Source of the DNA: Thiotrichales bacterium
GTDB lineage: Bacteria; Pseudomonadota; Gammaproteobacteria; HK1
Assembly (NCBI GenBank): GCA_026709935.1
Contig: JAPOSC010000048.1
Location: 85,738-149,737 of the forward strand
Direction of reading: 5' to 3'
DNA: 64,000 nucleotides
Shown: piece after piece, positions 17,277-25,249 of the stretch
Numbering within the stretch: position 1 is the stretch's first letter
How the letters are laid out: each line of letters begins with the position of its first letter
The notes under the pieces: model-generated
What the model was told of the DNA's origin: nothing
Databases searched by the model: none
What the model saw: only the letters and a program-made list of their open reading frames with translations
Made by a program: the position numbers and the translations under genes

Positions 17277-18605
17277 TCATGCTGCGGCGGGGCGCCGTTC
17301 CATGCCGAACCGCGCCTCCATCTCGCGCCGCGCCCGCACCGCCTCCTGTGCCGGGTCGTACTCCACGTCGTCCCATCCGACGACTTCGCCGGCCTCGACC
17401 GCGTGCTTCAGTGTCACCCCATGCGCAAGGCCGATCGGGAGCGCGCCGCGTTCGAGCGACGTGCGCGCGGGCAGGAGCTTCCCGTACACGGTGAAGCCGC
17501 CCTCGCCGTCGAGAGCCTCACCGGCGGCGAGGTCCCGCTTCGCGGTCGTCACCGCGTCGCCGGTGAAATCCCGGGCGGCGCCAGTCGGACGGCCGAGCAG
17601 GGCGGCGGAGAGGATCGACACGTTCAACTCCAGCCCGATGAGGTGGAACGGCTTGTACATGGCCGAGTATCGGCCCGAGGCATCGGTATTCATGCCGTAC
17701 TGGCGGAAGCAGGCTGCGGTGTAGTCGTTGGGGGCCTCGATGACCACGTAGACCCCCCACCGCAGATCATTCGGGACTGGGCGGCCATCGCGTTCGATGG
17801 ACGACACCACTTCCACCTGACCCCGGTGATGGAGCTGTCCGCCGTCTTCCGTGGGCCGCAGCACATGGGCGAGGTCGTCCCGGCCGCAGGGCGGGAACCG
17901 CAGACCGTCCGGCGGCGGGGCGAGGCCGGTCGCGTTCGCGATCGCCGCCATCTCGATGGCGGACTTGGTGCCGTCGAGAAAGGAGTTGAACATCCGGCTG
18001 TTCATGCCCGCGGCCCGCGCCTGCGCCGCGCTGAGGCCGTAGTGGTCCCACACCGTGTCCGGGGTCGAGCTGTGATAGGAAGGCAGGTACTTCGTGCCCT
18101 TGCCGGCCGCTACCACCTCGAAGCCGTTGACGCGTGCCCATTCCACCATCTCGCAGGTCAGCGCCGGCTGATCGCCGTAGGCCATGGTGCAGACGACTCC
18201 GGCGTCGCGCGCCTCCGCCGCGAGCAGGGGGCCCGCGAGCACGTCGGCCTCGACGTTGACCATGACGAGGTGCCGGCCGGCCGCGAAGGCGGCGCGGGCG
18301 TGGGCGATCCCCGCCGCGGGGTCGCCGGTGGCCTCGACCACCACGTCGACATCGCCGGCGCGTATCGCCTCGAACGCGTCGTCAGTGAACCGGGTGCGGT
18401 CGAGGAGGGCGTCGTTCCACCCCGTGGCGCGGCATGCGGCGCGGGCGCAGTCCGGATCGAGGTCGGCGATGATGTTCACTTCGAGGCCGGCCGTCGAGGG
18501 CACCTGAGCCAGGAACATCGACCCGAACTTGCCGGCCCCCACGAGCCCGACCCGCACCGGGCGGGCATGCGCCGCGCGCTCGTGAAGCAGCCCGTGCATG
18601 TACAT
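17277..18605 (-). CDS. NAD(P)-dependent dehydrogenase with C-terminal SAF domain (COG4091-like)
   Basis: A 442-aa protein with an N-terminal Rossmann fold (VRVGLVGAGKFGSMFL, residues about 16-31) resembling homoserine dehydrogenase and Gfo/Idh enzymes. A middle catalytic region follows, and a SAF-type beta-clip domain lies near the C-terminus (LPARTSLERGALPIGLAHG). Proteins of this architecture are often annotated as predicted homoserine dehydrogenases or, misleadingly, FlgA. The substrate is unknown. The ATG at 18603-18605 begins eight bases after the dioxygenase stop; a second ATG is two codons later. It probably acts on the product of the dioxygenase or amidase in the same operon. Confidence 0.75.
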   Translation of the reverse strand: MYMHGLLHERAAHARPVRVGLVGAGKFGSMFLAQVPSTAGLEVNIIADLDPDCARAACRATGWNDALLDRTRFTDDAFEAIRAGDVDVVVEATGDPAAGIAHARAAFAAGRHLVMVNVEADVLAGPLLAAEARDAGVVCTMAYGDQPALTCEMVEWARVNGFEVVAAGKGTKYLPSYHSSTPDTVWDHYGLSAAQARAAGMNSRMFNSFLDGTKSAIEMAAIANATGLAPPPDGLRFPPCGRDDLAHVLRPTEDGGQLHHRGQVEVVSSIERDGRPVPNDLRWGVYVVIEAPNDYTAACFRQYGMNTDASGRYSAMYKPFHLIGLELNVSILSAALLGRPTGAARDFTGDAVTTAKRDLAAGEALDGEGGFTVYGKLLPARTSLERGALPIGLAHGVTLKHAVEAGEVVGWDDVEYDPAQEAVRARREMEARFGMERRPAAA

Positions 18606-18612
18606 GGCGTGT

Positions 18613-19407
18613 TCAGGCCGCCGCTTGGGTGAGGGTGAGGCCGGCGAGGCAATCGTCGGCGAGCGGCTCGATGGGCCGGAAGTCGCGGTGCGCAACCCAC
18701 TCCGGGCGCTTGAACCGGCGGATATGATTATCCACGTGACACAGCGAGAGGTAGACGATGGTGCGGCTCATGGGGCTGATGTTCGGCGGGCTCGCGTGCA
18801 CCAGGGTGGACGAGAACACGATCACGCTGCCGGCGGGGCCGGTGGGGGCCACGCACCCGCCCTGTTCGGCGAGCCGGGTCACGGTGTCGCGATCGAGGGT
18901 CCACAGCGGGTAGGAGGTGGTCTCCAGATCGTGTCCGGCGTCGATCACGCCGAGCTTGTGGCTTCGCGGGAGGAACAGCAGCGGTCCGTTGGCGGCGGTC
19001 ACCTCGTCGAGGAACACCGCGATGTTCATCGCGCGCGGCTCCGGCATCTCGTCGTCGCGGTGCCAGGTGCCGAAGTCCTGGTGCCACTGCCAGACCTCGC
19101 CGTCGAACGCGGCCTTGGCGTTGACCTTGTACTGATGCATGTACACCGGCCCGTCCACGAGCTGCATGACCGGTTCGACGAGGCGCGGGTGGCGCCCGAG
19201 GCGGCGGAACGCCTCATGGTAGGTGTGGGCGGCGAACGCGGTGCGGGCGACTCCGCTCGACTCGCGCCACACCTCCTCGCGGTCCATGGCGTAGACCTCG
19301 TCGGCGGCCCGACGCAGCCCCGCAGCTTCCTCGGCCGAGAAGCGTGAAGGCCAGAACAGGTAGCCTTCTTCGTCGAACCGCCTGATTTCTTCCGGGGTGA
19401 GCTGCAT
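18613..19407 (-). CDS. Phytanoyl-CoA dioxygenase family enzyme, EctD-like
   Basis: A 264-aa Fe(II)/2-oxoglutarate dioxygenase. The iron-binding His109-x-Asp111 lies in WQWHQDFGTWHRDDEMPEPR, very close to the ectoine-hydroxylase signature, and the distal His is about residue 204 (STLVHASPP). It likely hydroxylates a small zwitterionic or imino-acid substrate. No ectoine synthesis genes are nearby, so 5-hydroxyectoine formation is not assured. Proline hydroxylation is another possibility, given the hydroxyproline-type enzyme 5 kb away. ATG 19405-19407 has GGAGG seven bases upstream. It starts the cluster with the SAF-domain dehydrogenase, amidase and glutaredoxin-DinB genes. Confidence 0.82.
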   Translation of the reverse strand: MQLTPEEIRRFDEEGYLFWPSRFSAEEAAGLRRAADEVYAMDREEVWRESSGVARTAFAAHTYHEAFRRLGRHPRLVEPVMQLVDGPVYMHQYKVNAKAAFDGEVWQWHQDFGTWHRDDEMPEPRAMNIAVFLDEVTAANGPLLFLPRSHKLGVIDAGHDLETTSYPLWTLDRDTVTRLAEQGGCVAPTGPAGSVIVFSSTLVHASPPNISPMSRTIVYLSLCHVDNHIRRFKRPEWVAHRDFRPIEPLADDCLAGLTLTQAAA

Positions 19408-19480
19408 GACGTGTCCTCCTCGATCGTTCGGGGTGTCCCCCGCGTCGGAATACCGCGGTGCCGACGGGCTGACGCTGTCC

Positions 19481-19520
19481 TGATCGGTCCCGATCGGTCC
19501 TGGTCGGCCCCGGTCGGCCT
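19481..19520 (+). repeat. Four 10-bp tandem units upstream of the EctD-like gene
   Basis: TGATCGGTCC, CGATCGGTCC, TGGTCGGCCC and CGGTCGGCCT run head to tail, 74 bases before the EctD-like start. The helical-turn spacing would suit cooperative regulator binding. The rest of the 640-base gap 19408-20047 shows no gene. Confidence 0.55.
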
Positions 19521-19960
19521 CGACAGTTCGGTGTGCCCCATCCGGCCCGGTCGGTCCTGCGCACTTGACGCCGGCCTCCCGATGGAGCGCGGCAGCCGTA
19601 TGCCGACCGTCCGGTCCGCCCCTGCGCGCCGCCGGCGGGGTTCTGCGAACCGATCGGCCGGTCGCCTCCCGGGGCTTGAAGATCGATTGTAACGCGCCAG
19701 AGTGCCCGGCGATTTGCTGGCGGCTCGATGGGCCGTCATGCGGTGCAGTGCCGGCGCGACATCGATCGCCGGAGCATGGCCCCCGAATCTCCTCCACCAG
19801 ATGCGGTGGAGGTCGAAATCTCGCCGGATTGCGTCGCGGGACCGCTTTTTCGGCCCGTTCGCGGACATTGCCGGAGCACGGATGGGCAACTTGCCTCGCC
19901 TTGCGGATACAATCGCGGCCGTACACGCCGGCCCGCGGTGACGACGCGGGACGGACGCCC

Positions 19961-20010
19961 CAGGGTCGACCAACCAGGGTCGACGCACCAGCGTGGACCA
20001 ACCAGGGGCG
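19961..20010 (+). repeat. 14-bp tandem repeat (CAGGGTCGACCAAC), 3.6 units
   Basis: Units start at 19961, 19975, 19989 and a partial at 20003, ending 38 bases before the M50 protease start. Variation between units is one to three bases. Confidence 0.65.
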
Positions 20011-20047
20011 CCGCTCGCCGGCAGGCTCATGTCAGGGACGATTGCGC

Positions 20048-20740
20048 GTGTTCGACGCCTTGTCGACGTTGATGTACTCCGTTTCGGTCTGGGCGCTGCC
20101 CGCGCTGACCGCGATCACGTTGCACGAGGCGGCGCACGGGTGGGTGGCGTGGAAGCTGGGTGACGATACCGCGATGCGCGCGGGCCGGGTGAGCTTCAAT
20201 CCCGCGCGACACGTCGATCCTGTCGGCACCCTGCTTGTGCCCGGGCTTCTGCTGGCGATGAAGGCGCCGTTCCTGTTCGGCTACGCGAAGCCGGTGGTAC
20301 CGGTCGACTTCTCCCGCCTCCGCCAGCCCCGACGCGACATGATCTGGGTGGCGGCGGCCGGTCCGGGGGTCAACCTCGCCATGGCGTACCTAGCCGCGCT
20401 CCTGATGTATGTCACCATCCTGTTTCCCGATATCGCGCGTCCGTGGCTGTTCCAGAACCTCAAGAACGCGTTGCTGCTGAACGTCGTGCTCGCGGTATTC
20501 AACATGCTGCCGCTTCCTCCGCTGGACGGAGGCCGGGTGGTTCTGGGACTCCTGCCCCGATCCCTCGCGGTGCCCTACGCGAAGCTTGAACGCTACGGCA
20601 TGGCCATCATCATCGGGCTGCTCATCGTGCCGCCCCTCATCGGTACCCAGATCGGGATGAAGCTCGACCTGCTGCCGTGGCTGATTCTGACCCCGGTGGA
20701 GATCCTCATCGACACGATCCTGACCCTCGCGGGGCACTGA
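20048..20740 (+). CDS. Site-2 protease-like M50 metalloprotease
   Basis: A 230-aa integral membrane zinc protease of the rhomboid-like/S2P-like M50 group. The zinc motif HEAAH is at residues 26-30. The second ligand loop is NMLPLPPLDGGRV near residue 155, with several flanking hydrophobic segments. This short subgroup, without PDZ domains, is usually encoded near trpS/scpAB in gammaproteobacteria; here the two are 17 kb apart. GTG 20048 is favoured because AGGGA lies about ten bases upstream; TTG 20042 is an alternative. Its substrates are unknown. Confidence 0.88.
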   Translation: MFDALSTLMYSVSVWALPALTAITLHEAAHGWVAWKLGDDTAMRAGRVSFNPARHVDPVGTLLVPGLLLAMKAPFLFGYAKPVVPVDFSRLRQPRRDMIWVAAAGPGVNLAMAYLAALLMYVTILFPDIARPWLFQNLKNALLLNVVLAVFNMLPLPPLDGGRVVLGLLPRSLAVPYAKLERYGMAIIIGLLIVPPLIGTQIGMKLDLLPWLILTPVEILIDTILTLAGH

Positions 20741-20782
20741 CTGCGCCGTTCTCCCTCCCTCTCGTCGTGCGCGGACGTGGCC

Positions 20783-20955
20783 CGGAAATTTTACCGATTC
20801 ACGGCCGCGGATCTGATCGAACCAACGCTTGCTCTGCAAGCGTTTTACGTTTTCGCCGCGTTGCACAAGGCCAGGGTGTGGCTCGGGGTGCTTGATGCCG
20901 CTCGCTTCGCAAGCTCGCTCTGTACCTGCGGGTACGTCTGCACGCCCCGAGAAAT
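20783..20955 (+). repeat. Dispersed palindromic repeat, family C, copy 1
   Basis: Begins GGCCCGGAAATTTTACCGATT, contains TTTTCGCCGCGTTGCACAAG, then a GC-rich tract and CTTCGCAAGCTCGCT. It ends near CCCGAGAAATGCG. It fills the gap between the M50 protease and GMC genes. Related copies are at 35576-35683 and 58330-58482. Confidence 0.65.
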
Positions 20956-20960
20956 GCGAG

Positions 20961-22595
20961 TCAATCGTCCGAGAAGTGGAACCGCGCCCTGAACGGCGGG
21001 AGCTGCTCCTTGCCGAGGATGAAGTCCGCCGCCCGGGCCGCGATCATCTGCGTCGGCGCGTTGAGATTGGCGCTGATCACCTGAGGCATGACGGAAGCGT
21101 CGACGACGCGCAGGCCCTCCATCCCGTGCACGCGCATCTCGCCGTCGACGACCGCCATCGCGTCGGTGCCCATGCGGCAGGTCGCGCAGGGGTGGTAGTC
21201 GGTTTCCACCGCGCTGCGGAGAAAGGCGAGGAGGTCGGCGTCACTGGTCGCGTCCTCACCCGGGCGGATCTCGGTGCCGCGCAGGGCGTCGAATGCCGGC
21301 TGGCGGATAAGATCGCGCGCGGCGCGTACGCCCTCGATCAGCTCGCGTCGGTCATGTTCGGTCGCGAGATAGTTGAAGTGGAGCGCGGGCTTCTCGAACG
21401 GGTCGGCGGATTTCAGATCGATGCGGCCGCGGCTCGTCGGGCGTAACTGGTCGACATGAAGCGCGAACGCCTGGTGCAGCCTGATGGCGCCATCCTCGTG
21501 GGAGAAGCCCACGGGACCGAAGTGATACTGGAGGTTCGGGTACGGGACGTCGCAGTTTCCGAACACGAGACCGCCTGCCTCCCAGATGTTCGACGCGGCG
21601 ATGCCGGAGCGCGTGAGCAGCCACCGCGCACCGGCCATCAGCTTGCGGTGGGGCTTCGCGATCCGGTCGATGGTGACCGGCCGGGTGCAGGCGACCTGGA
21701 CGATGACGGTCGGATGGTCCTGCAGGTTCCGGCCCACCCCCGGCAGATCCAGCCTGGGCTCGATGCCGACCGAGCGCAGGTGATCGGCCGGTCCGATGCC
21801 CGAGATCATCATGAGCTGGGGCGAGTTGATGGCACCGCCCGAGAGAATGACCTCGCGCTCGGCCCGGGCGGTACGGATCTCGCCATGGCGCTGATACTCG
21901 ATCCCCACCGCGCGATGGCCTTCGATGACGATGCGGCGGGCCATGGCGCGGGTTTCCAGACGCAGGTTCTTCCGCCTCAACGCGGGTCCGAGGTGGGCGA
22001 CCGCGGCGCTGCAACGGCGACCGTGCTTCTTCGTGCTGTCCAGCCGGGCGACGCCCTCCGGTCGATAGCCGTTGAGATCGTCCGAGCGTCCCTGCCCGGC
22101 CTGCTCCCCTGCGTCGAGAAAAGCGTCGAACAGCGGATTCCGGAAGTTGCCGCGCGTGACGCCGAGCGGGCCATCGGCCCCGCGCCAGTCGTCGGCTCCG
22201 CGGTCGCTCGCTTCGCCTGCCTTGAAGTAGGGCAGACACTGGTCGTAGGTCCATTGCCCGAGCCCGTACTCGCCGGCCCAGCGGTCGTAGTCCAGAGGAT
22301 GCCCGCGCATGTAGACCATGGCGTTGATCGACGACGAGCCGCCCACGACCTTGCCGCGCGGCGTATACACGTTTCGCCCGTTCAGTTCGGGTTCGTCTTC
22401 GGTCTCGTAGTTCCAGTTGAGGGTGGGATCGTTGTGGACGGCGTGGACGCCGGCCGGGATGTGGATCATGAGGTTTCGGTCCATGGGACCAGCTTCCAGC
22501 ACCAGAACCCGCAGGCCCGGATCCGCGCTCAGCCGGTTCGCCAGCACGCAGCCGGCGGAGCCGGCGCCGCAGATGATGTAGTCGTACGTCATCAT
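20961..22595 (-). CDS. GMC-family FAD oxidoreductase (choline dehydrogenase-like)
   Basis: A 544-aa flavoprotein of the glucose-methanol-choline family that oxidises an alcohol, often membrane associated. The FAD-binding GAGSAGCVLANRLS is at about residues 10-23. The first GMC signature is GKVVGGSSSINAMVYMRG and the second is GAINSPQLMMISGIG. The catalytic His is in DYHPCATCRMG near residue 467. The stretch around residue 190 (DSTKKHGRRCSAAVAHLGPAL) departs from the usual T-R-x-G-x-R-x-S pattern but remains collinear. BetA identity cannot be claimed without betB or betI nearby. Family repeat DNA follows its 3' end. Confidence 0.88.
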   Translation of the reverse strand: MMTYDYIICGAGSAGCVLANRLSADPGLRVLVLEAGPMDRNLMIHIPAGVHAVHNDPTLNWNYETEDEPELNGRNVYTPRGKVVGGSSSINAMVYMRGHPLDYDRWAGEYGLGQWTYDQCLPYFKAGEASDRGADDWRGADGPLGVTRGNFRNPLFDAFLDAGEQAGQGRSDDLNGYRPEGVARLDSTKKHGRRCSAAVAHLGPALRRKNLRLETRAMARRIVIEGHRAVGIEYQRHGEIRTARAEREVILSGGAINSPQLMMISGIGPADHLRSVGIEPRLDLPGVGRNLQDHPTVIVQVACTRPVTIDRIAKPHRKLMAGARWLLTRSGIAASNIWEAGGLVFGNCDVPYPNLQYHFGPVGFSHEDGAIRLHQAFALHVDQLRPTSRGRIDLKSADPFEKPALHFNYLATEHDRRELIEGVRAARDLIRQPAFDALRGTEIRPGEDATSDADLLAFLRSAVETDYHPCATCRMGTDAMAVVDGEMRVHGMEGLRVVDASVMPQVISANLNAPTQMIAARAADFILGKEQLPPFRARFHFSDD

Positions 22596-22654
22596 CCTGG
22601 CCCGGTGCTCTCGTGCGAGTCGAGGTGGAAGGTCACCTTCACGAACCCATCCAA

Positions 22655-22709
22655 ATCGCTTGTTCTTCGGTCGGGACGTATCCGAATGCGTTGATGTCCG
22701 ATCATTCCA
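22655..22709 (+). repeat. 55-bp direct repeat, left copy
   Basis: Matches 23913-23967 at 52 of 55 positions in the same orientation. On the minus strand it is the first 18 codons of the AlbA/RecG-like remnant, here interrupted by a stop (TGG to TGA). The two copies bracket the nucleotidyltransferase pair. The remainder of 22596-22918 shows no gene. Confidence 0.8.
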
Positions 22710-22918
22710 CAGGCGACGCCCGTCGCACTACCAATGCCCGATCATGAATCCGAGTGCGCATTCGTGGCGCTGTTGGTGCAGAGCTCCCACGGATTGTCGC
22801 CGGGGTATCCCCGGGCGCGCAGGCAGTCGCGGTGTGATTCGGGCGAAATTTCGACTTCCGGAGCGACCATTCGGGCGATAATGGTGTCGATTCGGGAATT
22901 CAATCCGGGAGGTGTGTC

Positions 22919-23185
22919 GTGACCGGGTACCGGCGCATCCTGATCGATGTTCGGCCGGCTGCCGTGACCCGAGCGAGCGATCCGTTGCACGCTCGGGGCG
23001 GACGGTCCGTTACGGTCGAGGGCGCGTACCATCCCCCCCTGATCGAGTCGCTCGCGCCCGACTACCTCCGGCGCATCCTTCGCCTCGAAGCCATGTCCGG
23101 AAATGCATCCGGTGCGGACAAGAGCTGGGTCCACCAGGCGCACGCGGCTGCCGTACGTCACCTGAATTCGGCAAGGCGGCGCTGA
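22919..23185 (+). CDS. Small hypothetical protein upstream of nucleotidyltransferase-like gene
   Basis: An 88-aa protein not recognised by family. GTG 22919 has an excellent ribosome site (GGGAGG, six bases spacing). It is basic at the C-terminus (HLNSARRR) and has no membrane segment. The downstream gene starts seven bases after its stop, so the two form a two-gene unit. By position it could be the regulatory or antitoxin partner of a nucleotidyltransferase toxin, as in MNT or AbiE systems, but nothing in its sequence proves this. Confidence 0.55.
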   Translation: MTGYRRILIDVRPAAVTRASDPLHARGGRSVTVEGAYHPPLIESLAPDYLRRILRLEAMSGNASGADKSWVHQAHAAAVRHLNSARRR

Positions 23186-23192
23186 GAGTCCC

Positions 23193-23717
23193 GTGGATCG
23201 GTTCGCCTCGCTTGCCGGTGCCCTCTCGGCGCGTGGGGTGCGCTATCTGGTCATCGGCGTATGGGGTGCGAACTACTACGCGCCTTCTGGCAGTGCGATG
23301 TTCACCACGCTCGATCGCGATCTTTTTCTACCCGCGGACACCGGGAATTTGCTTGTGGCCTGGCAAGTGTGCCTGGACAGTGGATTCGAGTTGTTCGCCG
23401 GGATGGAGCGGCTCGACGAACCGCGAGATGCGGATCTGGCCCGTGCGATAGTCGAGCGACGTGCGCTCACCCGTGCCAGCGACGGGATGGGGACGGATGT
23501 CGATCTGTCGCTCGTGATGAGTGGTTTCGATTTCGAGGCGATCTGGCCGGCGCGCCGAATATTCGAAGTCGATGAGATCGCGATTCCGGTGGCGCGGCTC
23601 TCCCATATCGTGGAATCGAAGGCGAGAGCGGGGAGGGAGAAGGATCGACTATTCCTCGCAACCCATCGGGAGGCGCTCGACTCCATCCTCTCCGAAATTT
23701 CGGGTCCGCGCCGGTAG
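23193..23717 (+). CDS. Nucleotidyltransferase-fold protein, possible toxin component
   Basis: A 174-aa protein with the start of a minimal nucleotidyltransferase fold: YLVIGVWGANYYAPSG takes the place of the GG/GS motif, followed by TLDRDLFLPAD with the DxD metal pair. A late helix carries conserved-looking Lys residues (ESKARAGREKDR), as in AbiEii/DUF6036-like families that often act as toxins. The usual second Gly of the GG motif is replaced (G-V-W-G), so activity is uncertain. It pairs with the 88-aa gene and lies between 55-bp direct repeats inside a broken gene, which suggests recent arrival. Confidence 0.6.
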   Translation: MDRFASLAGALSARGVRYLVIGVWGANYYAPSGSAMFTTLDRDLFLPADTGNLLVAWQVCLDSGFELFAGMERLDEPRDADLARAIVERRALTRASDGMGTDVDLSLVMSGFDFEAIWPARRIFEVDEIAIPVARLSHIVESKARAGREKDRLFLATHREALDSILSEISGPRR

Positions 23718-23968
23718 CGCTGCGGATCCTTCCCGAAGGCCAGAATCCCGTAGAGCGTTGCGTGCAGTTCCCCTCCGGTCTCCACGACAACGTCGCGATT
23801 GCGTAGATCGTCCCCGCGGTCCGGCTGCGGGTCGTTCACGGTGTCGAAGCCCGGACGCTCCAGATAGGTGCGGAATGCACCGAGATCGATGTGCTCCGGC
23901 GTGGCATCCGGAATCGCCTGTTCTTCGGTCAGGACGTATCCGAATGCGTTGATGTCCGACCATTCCAT
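23718..23968 (-). pseudogene. Remnant of an AlbA_2/RecG-like ATP-binding protein
   Basis: About 83 codons survive, from MEWSDINAFGYVLTEEQA to HATLYGILAFGKDPQRY. The last part is typical of the middle of Schlafen-AlbA_2 DNA-binding proteins with a RecG-type ATPase-like region. Both the usual N-terminal domain and the C-terminal half are missing. The frame runs into antisense of the nucleotidyltransferase gene at 23717. A second copy of its first codons lies at 22655-22709. Confidence 0.6.
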
Positions 23969-25249
23969 TTTCAGAGCCTCCAGAACCCGCTACGTGCCGT
24001 TTCGGCACGGTTCAACTCACCACTGAGACCCTGACCACGACCGACCTTTCCGGATACTACCGCTCCGCGGTGCGCATCGGTGTCTACCTGCACCCACTGC
24101 CACGGGGCCGCACGCTGCACCGAGGGGGCCGCCGGCGTCCTGTTCGCCCCGAACAACCCCCGGTGCCCGGTGGCGTTTCTGCGCAAGATGCGCGCACGCC
24201 ATCGTGGCCGAGTACGCCGTGAAGTTCGGTGAGACGTGGGCATTCGAGCCGGACAGATCGGTGAAATCCCCGGCTCGGTGGGGACACACATATCCCGGTC
24301 GGCACTGGGCGGCAGTCTGTGAGAACCGACGCACAAATGCCTGTAAACGCTCGAAAAAAGAGCGATACGGCGAATGGTGAGGGACGGCGAGGAATTCAGG
24401 TACAGTGGGTGTGACTGCATATTGGCTCGAATCGCAGCCAGGAAAGACCCACACACGAGCGGGAGAAAGCATACTGTTTCGTGTGTGTTGGCAAATACTC
24501 TTGAACGACAGGAATGTCTTGAATGCGACATTTTTGCCAGTGAGCCTTTCTGCCATTTGGTGAAGGTATCTGTAAGGTATCTGTTCGGAACTGTGCGCCT
24601 TTTTTTCTGCATTTACAACTACTTGGCGCAGCGTCTGGTCGGACGCGGAGGGCCTCTGGGGCCGTGACTGGCGGGCACAGTGAGGCGTTCGCTCGAAATC
24701 CGGGAATCCTCCCTCTCACCCCCTCAATTCGCCCCCCGCCGGGACCTCGATGGTGACCGGCTCGGGACGCATTTTCCCCCTCTGGGTAACAACTGGGGAC
24801 ACGTGGGTAACAAATACAGCGCCTGATGAGAACCGGATGCGAAGCATTCGTATTGTTGTTGAGCGAGTTCTAATCCTCTGTTTTAGCTGGTAATTCCTCT
24901 CTGATGCATGGCCCCGAGCGAGCACTTTCGTGCTCGCGAGGACGCGCAACCCCCCAATCACACCCACAGTACCTGACTCGACCCGTCGAGATCAGACCTC
25001 AAAACGCCGGGTGGATTCGCACTCCACGGCCAGGAATACACGCGCGCAGCAAGGCTTGTACGACCCCACGGCTTCATCGCGTAGGGGACCGGCGAAGGCC
25101 GATGCGAAGTGAAGGGCCAACGCCGATGCGTAGTGGGGGGTGCTATGTCGGAATCTCGGGGCGGTTCTCTGAGCCCACCCGCCGTGTGGCCCTCCGAGGT
25201 GGTCGCCGCCGACCGGGCGGTGAATCTTCAGATACCAGGAGCGCACGAA
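23969..25249. other. Degenerate region without a convincing gene
   Basis: No intact gene was recognised in about 1.28 kb. Near 24080-24350 on the plus strand two overlapping frames give Cys/His-rich text (STCTHCHGAARCTEG, then FCARCAHAIVAEYAVKFG in the next frame). This looks like a frameshifted zinc-ribbon remnant. From about 24350 to 25000 base composition is markedly A+T-richer than the flanks. AAGGTATCTGT occurs twice in tandem near 24563. Just before the lipoprotein gene, GCCGATGCG recurs with about 27-base spacing (near 25097 and 25124). Confidence 0.4.

Noticed and set aside
18613..19407. Calling the dioxygenase ectoine hydroxylase outright
   Set aside because: Signature is close to EctD but ectABC is absent nearby and the flanking genes do not fit ectoine synthesis.
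20961..22595. Naming the GMC enzyme betA
   Set aside because: Family motifs support GMC only; no betB, betI or choline importer is adjacent.
23969..25249. An insertion sequence in the A+T-rich stretch
   Set aside because: No transposase motif or convincing terminal inverted repeats were found.
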